From: JBEEFP01 sp041166085
GTDB lineage: Bacteria > Actinomycetota > Acidimicrobiia > Acidimicrobiales > JAFATL01
Direction: 5' to 3'
DNA: 64,000 nt
Assembly: GCA_041166085.1 (NCBI GenBank)
Contig: JBEEFP010000008.1
Span: forward strand, 52,954 to 116,953
A program made the translations under genes and the position numbers. Shown here one piece after another: positions 41,917-48,781 of the stretch (the first letter of the stretch is position 1; each line of letters opens with the position of its first letter). The notes below the pieces were generated by a model. The model ran no database searches. It had not been told where the DNA came from and was given only the letters and a program-made list of their open reading frames with translations.

Positions 41917-42570
41917 GTGGGCAAGGTTGTCAAGGGCCGGCGGACGTATGACGGATCAGGCCGCCAGGCCCAGGCCGCGGCCAACCGTCGGGCGGTGATC
42001 GACGCGGCCAGCGACCTGTTCCTTGCCGACGGTTACGGCCGCACCACCATCGCCGCCATCGCCCAGGAGGCGGGTGTCTCGGCCGAGACCATCTACGCCA
42101 CCTTCGGTTCGAAGGCCGAACTGCTGCACAGGGTGTGGGACGTCACCGTCGGCGGCGACGACCGCGACGTGCTGTTCCACGAGCGCGAGGAGGTGCAAGC
42201 CATCAGGGCCGAGGCCGACCTGGGCCGCCGCTTCATGCGCCACGCCGAGTTCAGTGCCCGCACGGCTCGGCGCATCGCGCCGTTCCTCCTCATGGTGCAG
42301 TCGGCGGCCGGGGCGGAGCCGGCGGCGGCCGCGATGCTCGACGAGATGGGACGTCAGCGCCTGGCCGGCATGAAGGTCATGGCTTCCGAAGCGGCCAAGA
42401 CGGGCCAGCTCGCGGTGAGCGAGGACGAGTGCCGCGACGTCATCTGGTCCACCACCGACGGCATGTTGTGGCATCGGCTGGTGCACGAGCGGGGCTGGTC
42501 GGACAAGCGCTACGCCAAGTGGCTCGGCGAGCTGTGGGTTGCCGCGTTGGTGAAGCCGAAGAAGCGCTGA
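41917..42570 (+). CDS. TetR/AcrR-family transcriptional regulator
   Basis: A 217-residue regulator. The HTH lies at about 22-68 (AVIDAASDLFLADGYGRTTIAAIAQEAGVSAETIYATFGSK read in parts), and the C-terminal helical domain is for ligand binding. GTG 41917 follows GTGAGGTG. It is likely to bind the 15-bp palindrome at 41886-41900 and repress itself and the divergent methyltransferase; control of the monooxygenase downstream is also possible, though that gene has a different palindrome. Confidence 0.92.
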   Translation: MGKVVKGRRTYDGSGRQAQAAANRRAVIDAASDLFLADGYGRTTIAAIAQEAGVSAETIYATFGSKAELLHRVWDVTVGGDDRDVLFHEREEVQAIRAEADLGRRFMRHAEFSARTARRIAPFLLMVQSAAGAEPAAAAMLDEMGRQRLAGMKVMASEAAKTGQLAVSEDECRDVIWSTTDGMLWHRLVHERGWSDKRYAKWLGELWVAALVKPKKR

Positions 42571-42629
42571 TCAGCTCGATCGTACGCGGGGGTTGTTGGC
42601 CGAACCATTGCCGAGAAGTGGGGCCTGTT

Positions 42630-42650
42630 GTGCCCGATGTGCCGGGTTTC
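42630..42650 (+). repeat. CCCGATTTGCCGGG-type element, copy 2
   Basis: Matches the minus-strand apex at 16586-16566 at 19 of 21 positions and the loop at 44644-44663 closely. The flanks can form only a weak stem. It lies in the 194-base gap between the TetR and monooxygenase genes, which otherwise holds only the operator at 42726. Confidence 0.5.
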
Positions 42651-42725
42651 CACCCCCGTTTCGCTGCAGCGGTTTGGACGCGACCGATGCCTCGCCGCAA
42701 AGCGTTCGCGGCCGGCCCGGCGCTC

Positions 42726-42747
42726 CACTTGACCGCCCGGTCAAGTG
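42726..42747. promoter_or_regulatory. operator palindrome CACTTGACC-GCCC-GGTCAAGTG
   Basis: Perfect 9-base arms, ending 17 bases before the monooxygenase start. The TTGACCG/CGGTCAA core is typical of TetR-family operators. TTGACC could double as the -35 box, so binding would block transcription. Confidence 0.72.
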
Positions 42748-42764
42748 AGCGCTGGACTCTGTCC

Positions 42765-44558
42765 GTGACGACGATCGACAAGGACGCCCTCAAGGCCAAG
42801 TACGCCGAGGAGCGGGACAAGCGGCTGCGGCCCGATGGCAACGACCAGTACCTGCAGCTGACCGACCACCTGGCCCACTACCTCGCCGACCCCTACACGC
42901 CCCGGGTCGAGCGCGAGCCCAAGACCGACCACGTCACCGTCGCTTTCATCGGCGGCGGCTTCGCCGGCCTCGTCACCGGCGCCCGGCTGAAGGAGGCGGG
43001 CGTCGAGGACGTCCGCATCATCGAGAAGGGCGGCGACTTCGGCGGCACGTGGTACTGGAACCGCTACCCCGGCGCCCAGTGCGACACCGCCAGCTTCGTC
43101 TACATGCCGCTCCTCGAGGAGACGGGCCACATGCCGACGGAGAAGTACGCCCACGCGGCCGAGATCCTCGAGCACAGCCAGCGCATCGGCAAGCAGTTCG
43201 GCCTCTACGACAACGCCCTGTTCCACACCCAGGTCACCGACCTCACCTGGGACGCCGACAACGCGCGATGGATCATCCGCACCGACCGCGGCGACGCCTT
43301 CACGGCCCAGTTCGTCGCCATGGGCACCGGCCCGCTGCACGTGCCCAAGCTTCCGGGCCTCGAAGGCATCGACACCTTCGGGGGCCACTCGTTCCACACC
43401 AGCCGGTGGGACTACGACTACACGGGCGGCGACGCCGAGAACGCGCCCATGGACAAGCTGGGCGACAAGCGGGTCGGCCTCATCGGCACCGGCGCCACGT
43501 CGGTACAGGCCGTGCCCTACCTGGCGCGCGACTGCGGCGAGCTCTACGTGTTCCAGCGGACGCCGTCATCGGTCGACGTGCGCGACAACCGTCCCACCGA
43601 CCCCGAGTGGTTCGCGGAGATGGCCACGCCCGGTTGGCAGAAGCGCTGGCTCGAGAACTTCACCGCCATCCAGACCGCCATGGTCATGCCCGAGGAGGAC
43701 CTCGTGCAGGACGGCTGGACCGACCTGGCGCAGCGCATCCGCTCCAAGATCATGGCGCTGCCGCCCGACCAGTGGACGCCCGAGAACATGATGGGCGCCT
43801 TCGAGGACTCCGACTTCGAGAAGATGAGCGAGATCCGCGATCGGGTCGACGCCATCGTGCAGGACGCGGAGACGGCACAGAACCTCAAGGCCTGGTACCG
43901 CCAGCTGTGCAAGCGCCCGTGCTTCCACGACGAGTACCTGCAGGCCTACAACGAGCCCAACGTGCACCTCGTCGACACCGACGGCAAGGGCGTCGAAGCC
44001 GTCACCGAGAAGGGCCTCGTCGTGAACGGCACCGAGTACGAGCTGGACTGCATCATCTACGCGTCGGGCTTCGAGGTGGGCACGCCCTTCACCCGCCGGG
44101 CCGGCTTCGACATGACCGGCGTCGACGGCGTGAAGCTCTCGGAGGCCTGGGCCGACGGCATGCGCACCAAGCACGGCATCCACGTGCACGGCTTCCCCAA
44201 CGCCTTCATCGTGCAGATCGGCCAGGGCGCCAACCTGGTGTCCAACGTGCCCCACAACTTCACCGAGGCGGCCGCCACCATCGCCGCGATCGTCCGCCAC
44301 GCCCTCGACAACGACCACGCCACCGTCGAGGTCACCAAGGCGGCGCAGGACGAGTGGATGGACCTGCTCTACTCCGCCCCCCGCCTCGGCATCATCGGCT
44401 CGGCCGAGTGCACGCCGGGCTACTACAACAACGAGGGCAGGACCGACGAGCAGGCCCCCGACTGGTTCCTCGGTTATCCCATGGGCGCGGCGGCCTACTT
44501 CGAGTACCTCGAGCAGTGGCGCAACAGCGGCGACTTCGCCGGCCTCGAGTTCCGGTAA
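42765..44558 (+). CDS. Baeyer-Villiger-type flavin monooxygenase
   Basis: A 597-residue FAD/NADPH monooxygenase that inserts oxygen next to a ketone. The FAD motif is FIGGGFAG, the BVMO fingerprint FGGHSFHTSRWD fits FxGxxxHxxxW exactly, and the NADPH motif is GLIGTGATS. The length and the N-terminal extension match the cyclohexanone/steroid monooxygenase group. GTG 42765 is taken since it lies directly after the operator palindrome. The stop abuts a PafBC-type promoter of the next gene. Steroid or cyclic ketone breakdown is a reasonable role. Confidence 0.92.
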   Translation: MTTIDKDALKAKYAEERDKRLRPDGNDQYLQLTDHLAHYLADPYTPRVEREPKTDHVTVAFIGGGFAGLVTGARLKEAGVEDVRIIEKGGDFGGTWYWNRYPGAQCDTASFVYMPLLEETGHMPTEKYAHAAEILEHSQRIGKQFGLYDNALFHTQVTDLTWDADNARWIIRTDRGDAFTAQFVAMGTGPLHVPKLPGLEGIDTFGGHSFHTSRWDYDYTGGDAENAPMDKLGDKRVGLIGTGATSVQAVPYLARDCGELYVFQRTPSSVDVRDNRPTDPEWFAEMATPGWQKRWLENFTAIQTAMVMPEEDLVQDGWTDLAQRIRSKIMALPPDQWTPENMMGAFEDSDFEKMSEIRDRVDAIVQDAETAQNLKAWYRQLCKRPCFHDEYLQAYNEPNVHLVDTDGKGVEAVTEKGLVVNGTEYELDCIIYASGFEVGTPFTRRAGFDMTGVDGVKLSEAWADGMRTKHGIHVHGFPNAFIVQIGQGANLVSNVPHNFTEAAATIAAIVRHALDNDHATVEVTKAAQDEWMDLLYSAPRLGIIGSAECTPGYYNNEGRTDEQAPDWFLGYPMGAAAYFEYLEQWRNSGDFAGLEFR

Positions 44559-44581
44559 CTGTCACTGCCCCTGGGTACGGT
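44559..44581 (+). promoter_or_regulatory. PafBC-type DNA-damage promoter 4
   Basis: CTGTCACTG, 8 bases (CCCCTGGG), then TACGGT, beginning one base after the monooxygenase stop. It shares CTGTCACTGCCCCTG exactly with promoter 2. The next gene starts 122 bases downstream, beyond a hairpin in the leader. Confidence 0.65.
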
Positions 44582-44622
44582 TGCCGCCAGGCCCGCTTCC
44601 CCGTCGGTCGTTTGCTTTTGCC

Positions 44623-44680
44623 GCAACGTTCGCGTCGTTCCCTGTACCGATTTGCCGGATTTCAACGACGCGAACGCTGC
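44623..44680. repeat. hairpin with CCGATTTGCCGG in the loop, copy 3
   Basis: 17-base arms (44623-44639 and 44664-44680) with one mismatch enclose a 24-base loop containing CCGATTTGCCGG. It lies after the promoter at 44559 and before the GTG at 44704, so it may be a leader hairpin or a terminator for the monooxygenase gene. Confidence 0.65.
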
Positions 44681-44703
44681 ATCGAACCGCGGGGGAGCGG
44701 GTC

Positions 44704-45543
44704 GTGCGACGTCTCTACACCACTGCCGAGCTGTACGCGGGCGGCGTCACCCAGGCCCAGTTGCGCTGGGCGGCCCGACGAGGACAGGTGCGCGCCGTCG
44801 CGCGCGGCGTCTGGGTCGGCGGACCCGAGCCGCCCAGCCGACTCGACGTGGCCCGGGCGGCGGTCCTGCGATGCAGCGGCGAGGCGCGCGGAGCGCTGGC
44901 CGGCGTGCTGCATGGCCTCGACTCTGTCGTGCTCGACGGCAGACCGACCCGCCGCGATCGGCTGCCAGCCGAGCGGGTGGTGGTCGTGGGCGGCGTGCGC
45001 TGTGCCGACGGACTGGCGACCCTGGTCGACCTCGCCGCGCTGCTCGACGATCTGACCTGGGAGCACGCCCTCGAGTCCGCCCTGCACCGCCGGCTCACGA
45101 CGGTCGATGCAATCGAGGCCGAGCTGCCGAGGCTGCGCGAGTCTCGGGTCCCCGGGGTTTCCCGCATGCGCCGGGTGCTGGCCCTCCGCCCTCCCGGCGC
45201 ACCGGCCACCGAGAGCCTGCTCGAAATCCTCCTGGTGCAGCTGGCCCGCGCCGTCCCCGAGGTCGGCGAGCTCATTCGGCAGCACGAGGTCCGTGACGAC
45301 GACGGCAACTTCATCGCTCGCCTCGACCTCTCGCGCCCCGACGTCGGCTTCTTCATCGAACTCGACGGCGAGCAGCACAAGGGCCAGCCCGTCTATGACG
45401 CGATGCGCCAGACGGCCGTCGTGGCCGCCACGGGGATGCTCCCGGGTCGCTTCACCTGGACCGACGTAACCCGCTTCCCAAATGGCACCAAGCGCCGCTT
45501 GGCCGCCCTGGCACGACAGGCCCGGGCCCGTCACCACGCCTAA
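44704..45543 (+). CDS. AbiEi/DUF559-like protein with Vsr-type nuclease C-terminus
   Basis: A 279-residue protein. The N-terminus resembles the winged-helix start of AbiEi-like proteins (YTTAELYAGGVTQAQLRWAARRGQVRAVARGVW read in parts). The C-terminus has GFFIELDGEQHKG, the acidic core of DUF559/Vsr-like PD-(D/E)xK nucleases. Such proteins are common and uncharacterised in actinobacteria. GTG 44704 starts VRRLYTT; no Shine-Dalgarno is clear. The PafBC-type promoter at 44559 suggests induction by DNA damage, in line with a nuclease role in repair. Confidence 0.75.
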   Translation: MRRLYTTAELYAGGVTQAQLRWAARRGQVRAVARGVWVGGPEPPSRLDVARAAVLRCSGEARGALAGVLHGLDSVVLDGRPTRRDRLPAERVVVVGGVRCADGLATLVDLAALLDDLTWEHALESALHRRLTTVDAIEAELPRLRESRVPGVSRMRRVLALRPPGAPATESLLEILLVQLARAVPEVGELIRQHEVRDDDGNFIARLDLSRPDVGFFIELDGEQHKGQPVYDAMRQTAVVAATGMLPGRFTWTDVTRFPNGTKRRLAALARQARARHHA

Positions 45544-45554
45544 GGTCCGCGGCG

Positions 45555-46868
45555 ATGGACGGCGACCTGCGGTACGCGGCGCACGGCGACACCCACCTCG
45601 CCTACCGCACGTGGGGGCAGGGCCCCGCGCTGCTGTGGCTGCCGAGCCAGTTCATCCCCGTCATGTCGATGGACGACGAGCCCGCCTACGAGCGCTTCCT
45701 GCTGCGGCTCGCCGCCTTCGGCACCGTCATCGCCTTCGACCGCCTCGGCATCGGGCTCTCCGATCCCATGCCGTCGGGGGAGCGGCCGACGGCTGAGGAG
45801 TGGGCGGCCCAGTGCCTGAGCGTGCTCGACGCGGCCGAGGTGGAACGCGCGTACCTCCTCGCCCACGCGGGCGGCGGCATGCCCGCCGTGATCCTCGCGG
45901 CGAGGCACCCGGAGCGGGTGGTCGGGCTCGTCTCCGCCATGGCGGTGTCGGACTATGGCGTCGGCGCTCTGGACGCCGACGCGTTGGAGCAGGTGCGGCG
46001 CTCGGCCGTCCCGGGAACCGACAGCAAGGTCGACTTCATCGCCGTGCTGGCACCGTCCCGCGCCGACGACGAGGGCTTCCGGCGCTGGATGGCCCAGGCG
46101 GGCCAGCGGGGCGCCAGTCCCGCCGTCGCCCAGCTGCTGCTCGAGATGCAGGGCAGCGAGAACGTCAACGACCTGGTGCCCGAGGTCGCGGTCCCGACCC
46201 TCGCCATTTACCGGCCCGACTACCAGTCGCACTGGTTGAGCGGGAACCCGCGGTTCGCGGAGAAGATCCCCGGTGCGCGCGTCGTCGAGGTGGCGGGTAT
46301 CGACGCCCTGCCCTGGCTCCCCGATTCCGACGCCGTCGTCGCTGAGATCGAGGACTTCGTCACTGGTGCCCGGCGCGCCCTCACCGGCAGCCGGGCCCTG
46401 CTCGCGGTGATGTTCACCGACGTGGTCGGCTCCACCGACACCGCCGCCCGTATCGGCGACGACCGCTGGCGCGACTTGCTCGAGACGCATGACCGCATCA
46501 TGCGCCGCCACCTCGAACGTCACGGCGGCACCGAGATCGATACCGCTGGCGACGGGTTCCTCACCACCTTCGCCACGCCGTCACAGGCGGTGCAGTGCGC
46601 GGCTCGCCTGCACCTCGCCATGGCCGACCCGGGGCTGCAGCTGCGCGTCGGCATCCACTGCGGTGAGGTCGAGGTGCGGGGCCACAACATCGCGGGCATG
46701 ACCGTGCATCTGGCGGCGCGGGTGCAGGCCAAGGCGGACGCCGCCACCACCTTCGTCACCAGCACCGTGCGGGAGGCCATGGTCGGCTCCGGGCTCACCT
46801 TCACCGAGCGCGGCGTGCATGTCCTCAAGGGCGTCCCTGGGGAGTGGCAGCTCTACGCCGTCAGCTGA
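45555..46868 (+). CDS. alpha/beta hydrolase-like domain fused to an intact class III nucleotidyl cyclase
   Basis: A 437-residue fusion. Residues 1-270 are an alpha/beta hydrolase fold in which the nucleophile elbow has become AHAGGG (Ala105 in the Ser position), so it is probably a sensor rather than an enzyme. Residues about 278-437 are an adenylate/guanylate cyclase domain with FTDVVGST (first metal Asp) and TAGDGFL (second), so it could make cAMP or cGMP. TAAGGT (45541-45546, overlapping the previous stop) ends 8 bases before the ATG as a leaderless -10. The 3' end overlaps the convergent glycosylase gene by 8 bases (TCAGCTGA). Confidence 0.87.
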   Translation: MDGDLRYAAHGDTHLAYRTWGQGPALLWLPSQFIPVMSMDDEPAYERFLLRLAAFGTVIAFDRLGIGLSDPMPSGERPTAEEWAAQCLSVLDAAEVERAYLLAHAGGGMPAVILAARHPERVVGLVSAMAVSDYGVGALDADALEQVRRSAVPGTDSKVDFIAVLAPSRADDEGFRRWMAQAGQRGASPAVAQLLLEMQGSENVNDLVPEVAVPTLAIYRPDYQSHWLSGNPRFAEKIPGARVVEVAGIDALPWLPDSDAVVAEIEDFVTGARRALTGSRALLAVMFTDVVGSTDTAARIGDDRWRDLLETHDRIMRRHLERHGGTEIDTAGDGFLTTFATPSQAVQCAARLHLAMADPGLQLRVGIHCGEVEVRGHNIAGMTVHLAARVQAKADAATTFVTSTVREAMVGSGLTFTERGVHVLKGVPGEWQLYAVS

Positions 46869-47892
46869 CGTGCAGCGCCTCCAGCCCGTGCGCCTCGTCG
46901 TCCAGCGCGCCGCGCGCCGCCTTCGACAGCTTCCCGAACGGTGCCAGCTCGATCCCTGACGGCCCGTGCTTCCACGTGCCGGCGATGCGGCCGTCGACCA
47001 TGAAGGTGTGGAACGACTGCGGGTTCTTGGAGTTGAACAGCGCGCTGCGGTGCTCCTCGGGCAGCACGCCGGTGCGGCGCGCGTGCACCAGGGTGAGCGC
47101 GTCCCACACGGGCAGGAAGCGCACGGGCAGCGGCCTGTCCGCGTCGGGCAGCGTCGCGTCGGCCAGGTCCACCAGGTCGCCGTACGTCCGCAGGCGCGGT
47201 GCCATGCGGTCGACGGCCGCCTGCACCTGCGGCTTGGGGATGCCGGCCCAGCTGGCGATGTCAACGACAGCCGCGGGACCGAAGGCGCCGAGGTAGCGGA
47301 CCACCAGGCGCTCGGTGCCGGCCGCCTCGCTGACGCGCACACGCCCGATCCAGTCCTCGGCGGTCGCGTAGAGGTCGGCCCGGCGCTTGGCCCAGGTCCC
47401 CGACGGCGGCACCCGCACCAGCTCGGTCCACTGATTCAAGGCCTGGATCAAAACGCCGAGCTCGGCCTCGATGTCCTTGGCCCGCTGCGGCCCGCCCCGC
47501 AGGTGCTCGCGCAACCGGACGACGTCGGACTCCATCGCGTCGGGGTCGGTCTCGCGTCGCACCCGCATCCACCACGCCTTGCGGGCCCCGCGGATGGCGG
47601 CGGCCATGGGCCAGTAGTCGGCGCGCGACACCAGGTGGATGGTCGAGCGCAGCAGCGTCCCTTGCACGATGCTGCGCTGCTCCAGCGCGTCGTCGAGGTC
47701 GGCGCGCGCGAACCCCTCCAGTCGCGTCCACAGCCCGATGTACATCGACGGCGCGTACTGGGCCTGCAGCCCGCCCATGCGTTCGAGCGCATCGGGCACC
47801 GACAGCCGGGCCCGCTCCAGCAGCAGCTGGCGATCGAGCAACGCGAGCAACAGCTGGCGCTCGTTCAGCGGGGCGTCGGGCACGGTGCGCAC
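46861..47892 (-). CDS. AlkZ-like winged-helix DNA glycosylase family protein
   Basis: A 343-residue protein of the HTH_42/YcaQ-AlkZ family, which excises alkylated bases or unhooks crosslinks. The catalytic QxQ is Gln43-Ala-Gln45 in GLQAQYAP. Downstream blocks such as HLVSRADYWPM and GTWKHGPSGIELAPFGKL are typical. Start GTG 47892. A 10-bp inverted repeat lies 10 bases upstream, but no PafBC-type motif is seen. Repair role from family knowledge; the lesion is unknown. Confidence 0.85.
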   Translation of the reverse strand: MRTVPDAPLNERQLLLALLDRQLLLERARLSVPDALERMGGLQAQYAPSMYIGLWTRLEGFARADLDDALEQRSIVQGTLLRSTIHLVSRADYWPMAAAIRGARKAWWMRVRRETDPDAMESDVVRLREHLRGGPQRAKDIEAELGVLIQALNQWTELVRVPPSGTWAKRRADLYATAEDWIGRVRVSEAAGTERLVVRYLGAFGPAAVVDIASWAGIPKPQVQAAVDRMAPRLRTYGDLVDLADATLPDADRPLPVRFLPVWDALTLVHARRTGVLPEEHRSALFNSKNPQSFHTFMVDGRIAGTWKHGPSGIELAPFGKLSKAARGALDDEAHGLEALHVS

Positions 47893-47902
47893 GCTATGTC
47901 GG

Positions 47903-47929
47903 CAAACCGGTCAGCAGACGACCGGTTTG
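47903..47929. promoter_or_regulatory. CAAACCGGTC-N7-GACCGGTTTG inverted repeat
   Basis: Perfect 10-base arms (47903-47912 and 47920-47929) between the divergent glycosylase and VOC genes. The half-site TGACCGGTTTG recurs at 40471-40461. It is likely to be an operator or a hairpin. Confidence 0.5.
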
Positions 47930-47972
47930 GCGGGGCAGGATGGGGCGACCGACGATCCCAAGAGGAGTCCCA

Positions 47973-48434
47973 ATGGCTGCAGTGAAGCCCATCCCGGACG
48001 GCTACCCGCGCGTCATGGCCTACCTGTCCATCGACGGCGCCAGTGACGCCATCGAGTTCTACAAGACCATCTTCGGCGCGGAGGAGCGGGTGCGCATGGG
48101 TGGCCCCGAGGGCAAGGTCGGCCACGCCGAGCTGGCCATCGGCGACTCCATCGTGATGCTGGCCGACCACTTCCCCGGCATGAGCGCGCCCGATCCCAAG
48201 AAGCTGGGCGGCACGCCCGTCGTCATGACGATCTACGTGGAGGACACCGACGCGACCCACAAAGCCGCTCTCGCCGCCGGCGCGACGGAGACCGCGGCGC
48301 CCGAGGACAAGTTCTACGGCGACCGGGCCAGTCAGTTCGACGACCCGTGGGGTCACCGCTGGAACGTGATGACCCATGTCGAGGACGTCTCCCCCGAGGA
48401 GATGGAAAAGCGCATGGCCGAGATGGGCGGGTAG
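47973..48434 (+). CDS. VOC-family (PhnB/glyoxalase-like) protein
   Basis: A 153-residue protein with the paired beta-alpha-beta-beta-beta modules of the vicinal oxygen chelate fold. YLSIDGASDAIEFYKTIFGAEE and FYGDRASQFDDPWGHRWNVMTHVEDVSPEE are PhnB-like signatures. Metal-ligand residues are not fully conserved, so it may not be an enzyme. ATG 47973 has AAGAGGAG upstream. A 9-bp hairpin at 48479 follows. Confidence 0.88.
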   Translation: MAAVKPIPDGYPRVMAYLSIDGASDAIEFYKTIFGAEERVRMGGPEGKVGHAELAIGDSIVMLADHFPGMSAPDPKKLGGTPVVMTIYVEDTDATHKAALAAGATETAAPEDKFYGDRASQFDDPWGHRWNVMTHVEDVSPEEMEKRMAEMGG

Positions 48435-48478
48435 CTGCTCGGGTCACGACGGTCCGGCGTCCATCAGGGAAGCCGAAC

Positions 48479-48502
48479 GTCAACGCGGGGTCACGCGTTG
48501 AC
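48479..48502. terminator. bidirectional hairpin terminator
   Basis: GTCAACGCG and CGCGTTGAC (48479-48487, 48494-48502) form a perfect 9-bp stem with a 6-base loop. It sits between the convergent VOC gene and the small sigma-like gene and overlaps the stop of the latter. Confidence 0.7.
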
Positions 48503-48688
48503 ACCGTCGTCGGCAGCAAGAGCCAACAGCGACGCGAGCTTGTGGCGCGCGACCTGCAGGAGCGTCGGAACCGACTGGACGGGGATCTCCAGTCGCGTCG
48601 CCATGTCCTCGGGGCCGACGCCGCCCGCCTCGAGCAGGATGGCAATGGCGTACGCGGGAGGCAGCTCTTCCAACAGGGTCGAGGCCAC
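48491..48688 (-). CDS. tiny sigma-70 region 4-like protein
   Basis: A 65-residue protein that looks like an isolated sigma factor region 4 helix-turn-helix: LEELPPAYAIAILLEAGGVGPEDMATRLEIPVQSV, seen in parts, followed by a helix LLQVARHKLASLLA. It has no region 2 and so cannot act alone as a sigma factor. The GTG at 48688 is 6 bases from TAGGGT (48700-48695), with AAGACA 17 bases further up, so it should be leaderless and well expressed. It is divergent to the LuxR-type regulator across a shared 18-bp box. Possible roles are a promoter-specificity partner or an anti-activator. Confidence 0.62.
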   Translation of the reverse strand: MASTLLEELPPAYAIAILLEAGGVGPEDMATRLEIPVQSVPTLLQVARHKLASLLALAADDGVNA

Positions 48689-48722
48689 GCGTCGACCCTA
48701 CGGGGCGGTCGCAGCCGTGTCT

Positions 48723-48740
48723 TGAGTGGTGGCCTACTCA
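48723..48740. promoter_or_regulatory. TGAGTRG-N4-CYACTCA box, copy 1
   Basis: An 18-bp dyad, TGAGTGGTGGCCTACTCA, about 43 bp from the predicted start of the small sigma-like gene and about 50 bp from that of the LuxR-type gene. Seven-base half-sites are symmetric under R/Y. The same box, with similar flanks, is at 51487. Confidence 0.68.
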
Positions 48741-48781
48741 TGTGCGGCTCGGGCAGTCGGAGGCCACTAGCGTCCCCGCCC

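Noticed and set aside
44581..44703. Upstream TTG start at 44581 for the nuclease-like gene
   Set aside because: TTG 44581 overlaps the -10 box of the PafBC-type promoter, and the added 41 residues would be encoded across a hairpin and look non-protein-like. GTG 44704 begins the recognisable domain.
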